This document shows positions 63,516 to 64,000 of a stretch of 64,000 nt of DNA, piece by piece. Location of the stretch: positions 124,001 to 188,000 of the forward strand of contig NZ_JMIW01000001.1 of the NCBI RefSeq assembly GCF_000715015.1, given 5' to 3'. Every line of letters starts with the position of its first letter. Within the stretch, counting starts at the first letter, position 1. The notes under the pieces are model-generated. The model was not told the DNA's origin. It searched no databases and was given only the letters and a program-made list of their open reading frames with translations. Source of the stretch: Erythrobacter longus. Lineage in GTDB: Bacteria; Pseudomonadota; Alphaproteobacteria; Sphingomonadales; Sphingomonadaceae. Both the position numbers and the translations under genes were made by a program.

Positions 63516-63600
63516 GCCCCTGTGGTGGAATTGGTAGACGCGTTCGACTCAAAATCGAATTCCTAACGGAGTGCCCGTTCGAGTCGGGCCAGGGGCACCA
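63516..63600 (+). tRNA. tRNA-Leu (anticodon CAA)
   Basis: 85-nt class II tRNA: acceptor GCCCCTG/CAGGGGC, anticodon stem TTCGA/TCGAA with loop CTCAAAA (anticodon CAA), long variable arm, T loop TTCGAGT, encoded CCA at 63598-63600. Confidence 0.96.
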
Positions 63601-63812
63601 TTTTTCTTTCTCACGGCAACTTGGCCAAATTGGATCAGGGTTCGCGTCTCCGACGGTTCGGCTTGCTGTCTGACGCGCCAGCGCGCGCACAAACTCTCGC
63701 ACGAAATCTCGGGAGGTCGATTGGTTCGTTCTTGGTGGCTTAACCTTGATGCTTAGCAAAAACACTTGCCAAGGCTCACGCAAATTGAGACATCTGCGAC
63801 CAGACGCTCAAT

Positions 63813-64000
63813 ATGATCGAAGCCCCCTCCTATCACGCAATGGCCGCAATGGCCGTCACGGTCTTGATGTTTATCGAGTTCGTACGCGCGCGCCTGTCGA
63901 TTGAGATCGTTTCGCTTCTCACCATCGCCGTGATTGCGGTGGGGCTTTATTTCTTCCCGCTTCCTGAAAATCGGCCAATTGACGGGCTCGCTCTCGCATT
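63813..64000 (+). CDS. SLC13-family permease, N-terminal part (3' truncated by window edge)
   Basis: The ATG at 63813 opens a frame without stop to the window end (62 codons). The start MIEAPSYHAMAAMAVTVLMF and the following EFVRARLSIEIVSLLTIAVIA give two hydrophobic segments, the second ending in the Pro-rich loop GLYFFPLPENRP. This resembles the N-terminus of SLC13 Na-coupled anion permeases that carry internal TrkA-C domains. Only the start is seen, so the assignment is tentative. Confidence 0.6.
   Translation, partial: MIEAPSYHAMAAMAVTVLMFIEFVRARLSIEIVSLLTIAVIAVGLYFFPLPENRPIDGLALA

Overview
This 64 kb window is a gene-dense, GC-rich stretch of chromosome from an alphaproteobacterium. It fits Sphingomonadales best, probably an Erythrobacteraceae-type organism. 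The signs are a DivL-type cell-cycle pseudokinase at the head of a tsaE-amgK-murU-addB-addA-trxA run, Flp pilins, an RGxxE-type SdhE, a long coiled-coil ZapA followed by a probable 6S RNA and 5-formyl-THF cyclo-ligase, a branched-chain 2-oxoacid dehydrogenase operon, a class I fructose-bisphosphate aldolase, and the palindromic repeats common in sphingomonads. I see no prophage, transposon, CRISPR array or plasmid functions. Almost every base belongs to housekeeping genes, so the assignment to family level is an inference from gene content.

Layout. 0-9.7 kb: end of an unknown gene, xerD, accA, a lipoprotein M48 protease, two Flp pilins, mutT, tRNA-Arg, folE, a hotdog thioesterase, a 1-Cys peroxiredoxin, an unknown secreted protein and ahcY. 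9.8-21.2 kb: a tightly overlapping operon divL-tsaE-amgK-murU-addB-addA, then trxA. It joins cell-cycle signalling, tRNA t6A modification, peptidoglycan recycling and double-strand-break repair. 21.3-31.2 kb: an IMPase-family gene, argJ, a small secreted protein, secA, a TSUP permease, a lipoprotein and a large secreted metzincin. 31.2-42.5 kb: tRNA-Asn, nadK, an EAL phosphodiesterase, an orphan polynucleotide 3'-phosphatase-like protein, mfd, sdhE, recG, a low-molecular-weight tyrosine phosphatase, an ABC1 kinase and a DUF3429 membrane protein. 42.6-50.1 kb: a secreted M14 peptidase, thyA, the BCKDH E1alpha-E1beta-E2 operon and tRNA-Asp. 50.2-53.6 kb: a GPH transporter, a DUF2842 protein, fau, a probable 6S RNA, zapA and a small coiled-coil gene. 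53.9-61.4 kb: a central-carbon cluster tkt-gap-pgk, two small genes, fba, a membrane protein and thiE. 61.4-64 kb: a secreted protein, efp, suhB, tRNA-Leu and the start of an SLC13-type permease.

Most interesting points. (1) The kinase at 9775-12123 has Tyr570 where histidine kinases carry the phospho-accepting His, as in Caulobacter DivL, and it is translationally coupled to wall-recycling and repair genes. (2) A palindromic repeat is inserted in frame into the flexible linker of the BCKDH E2 protein. (3) A duplicated palindromic repeat sits between gap and pgk. (4) An orphan PNKP-type 3'-phosphatase lies just downstream of mfd. (5) ZapA is unusually long and is overlapped by a small coiled-coil gene. 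I did not find a clearly undescribed multigene system; the window is mainly core genome with several unusual local structures.
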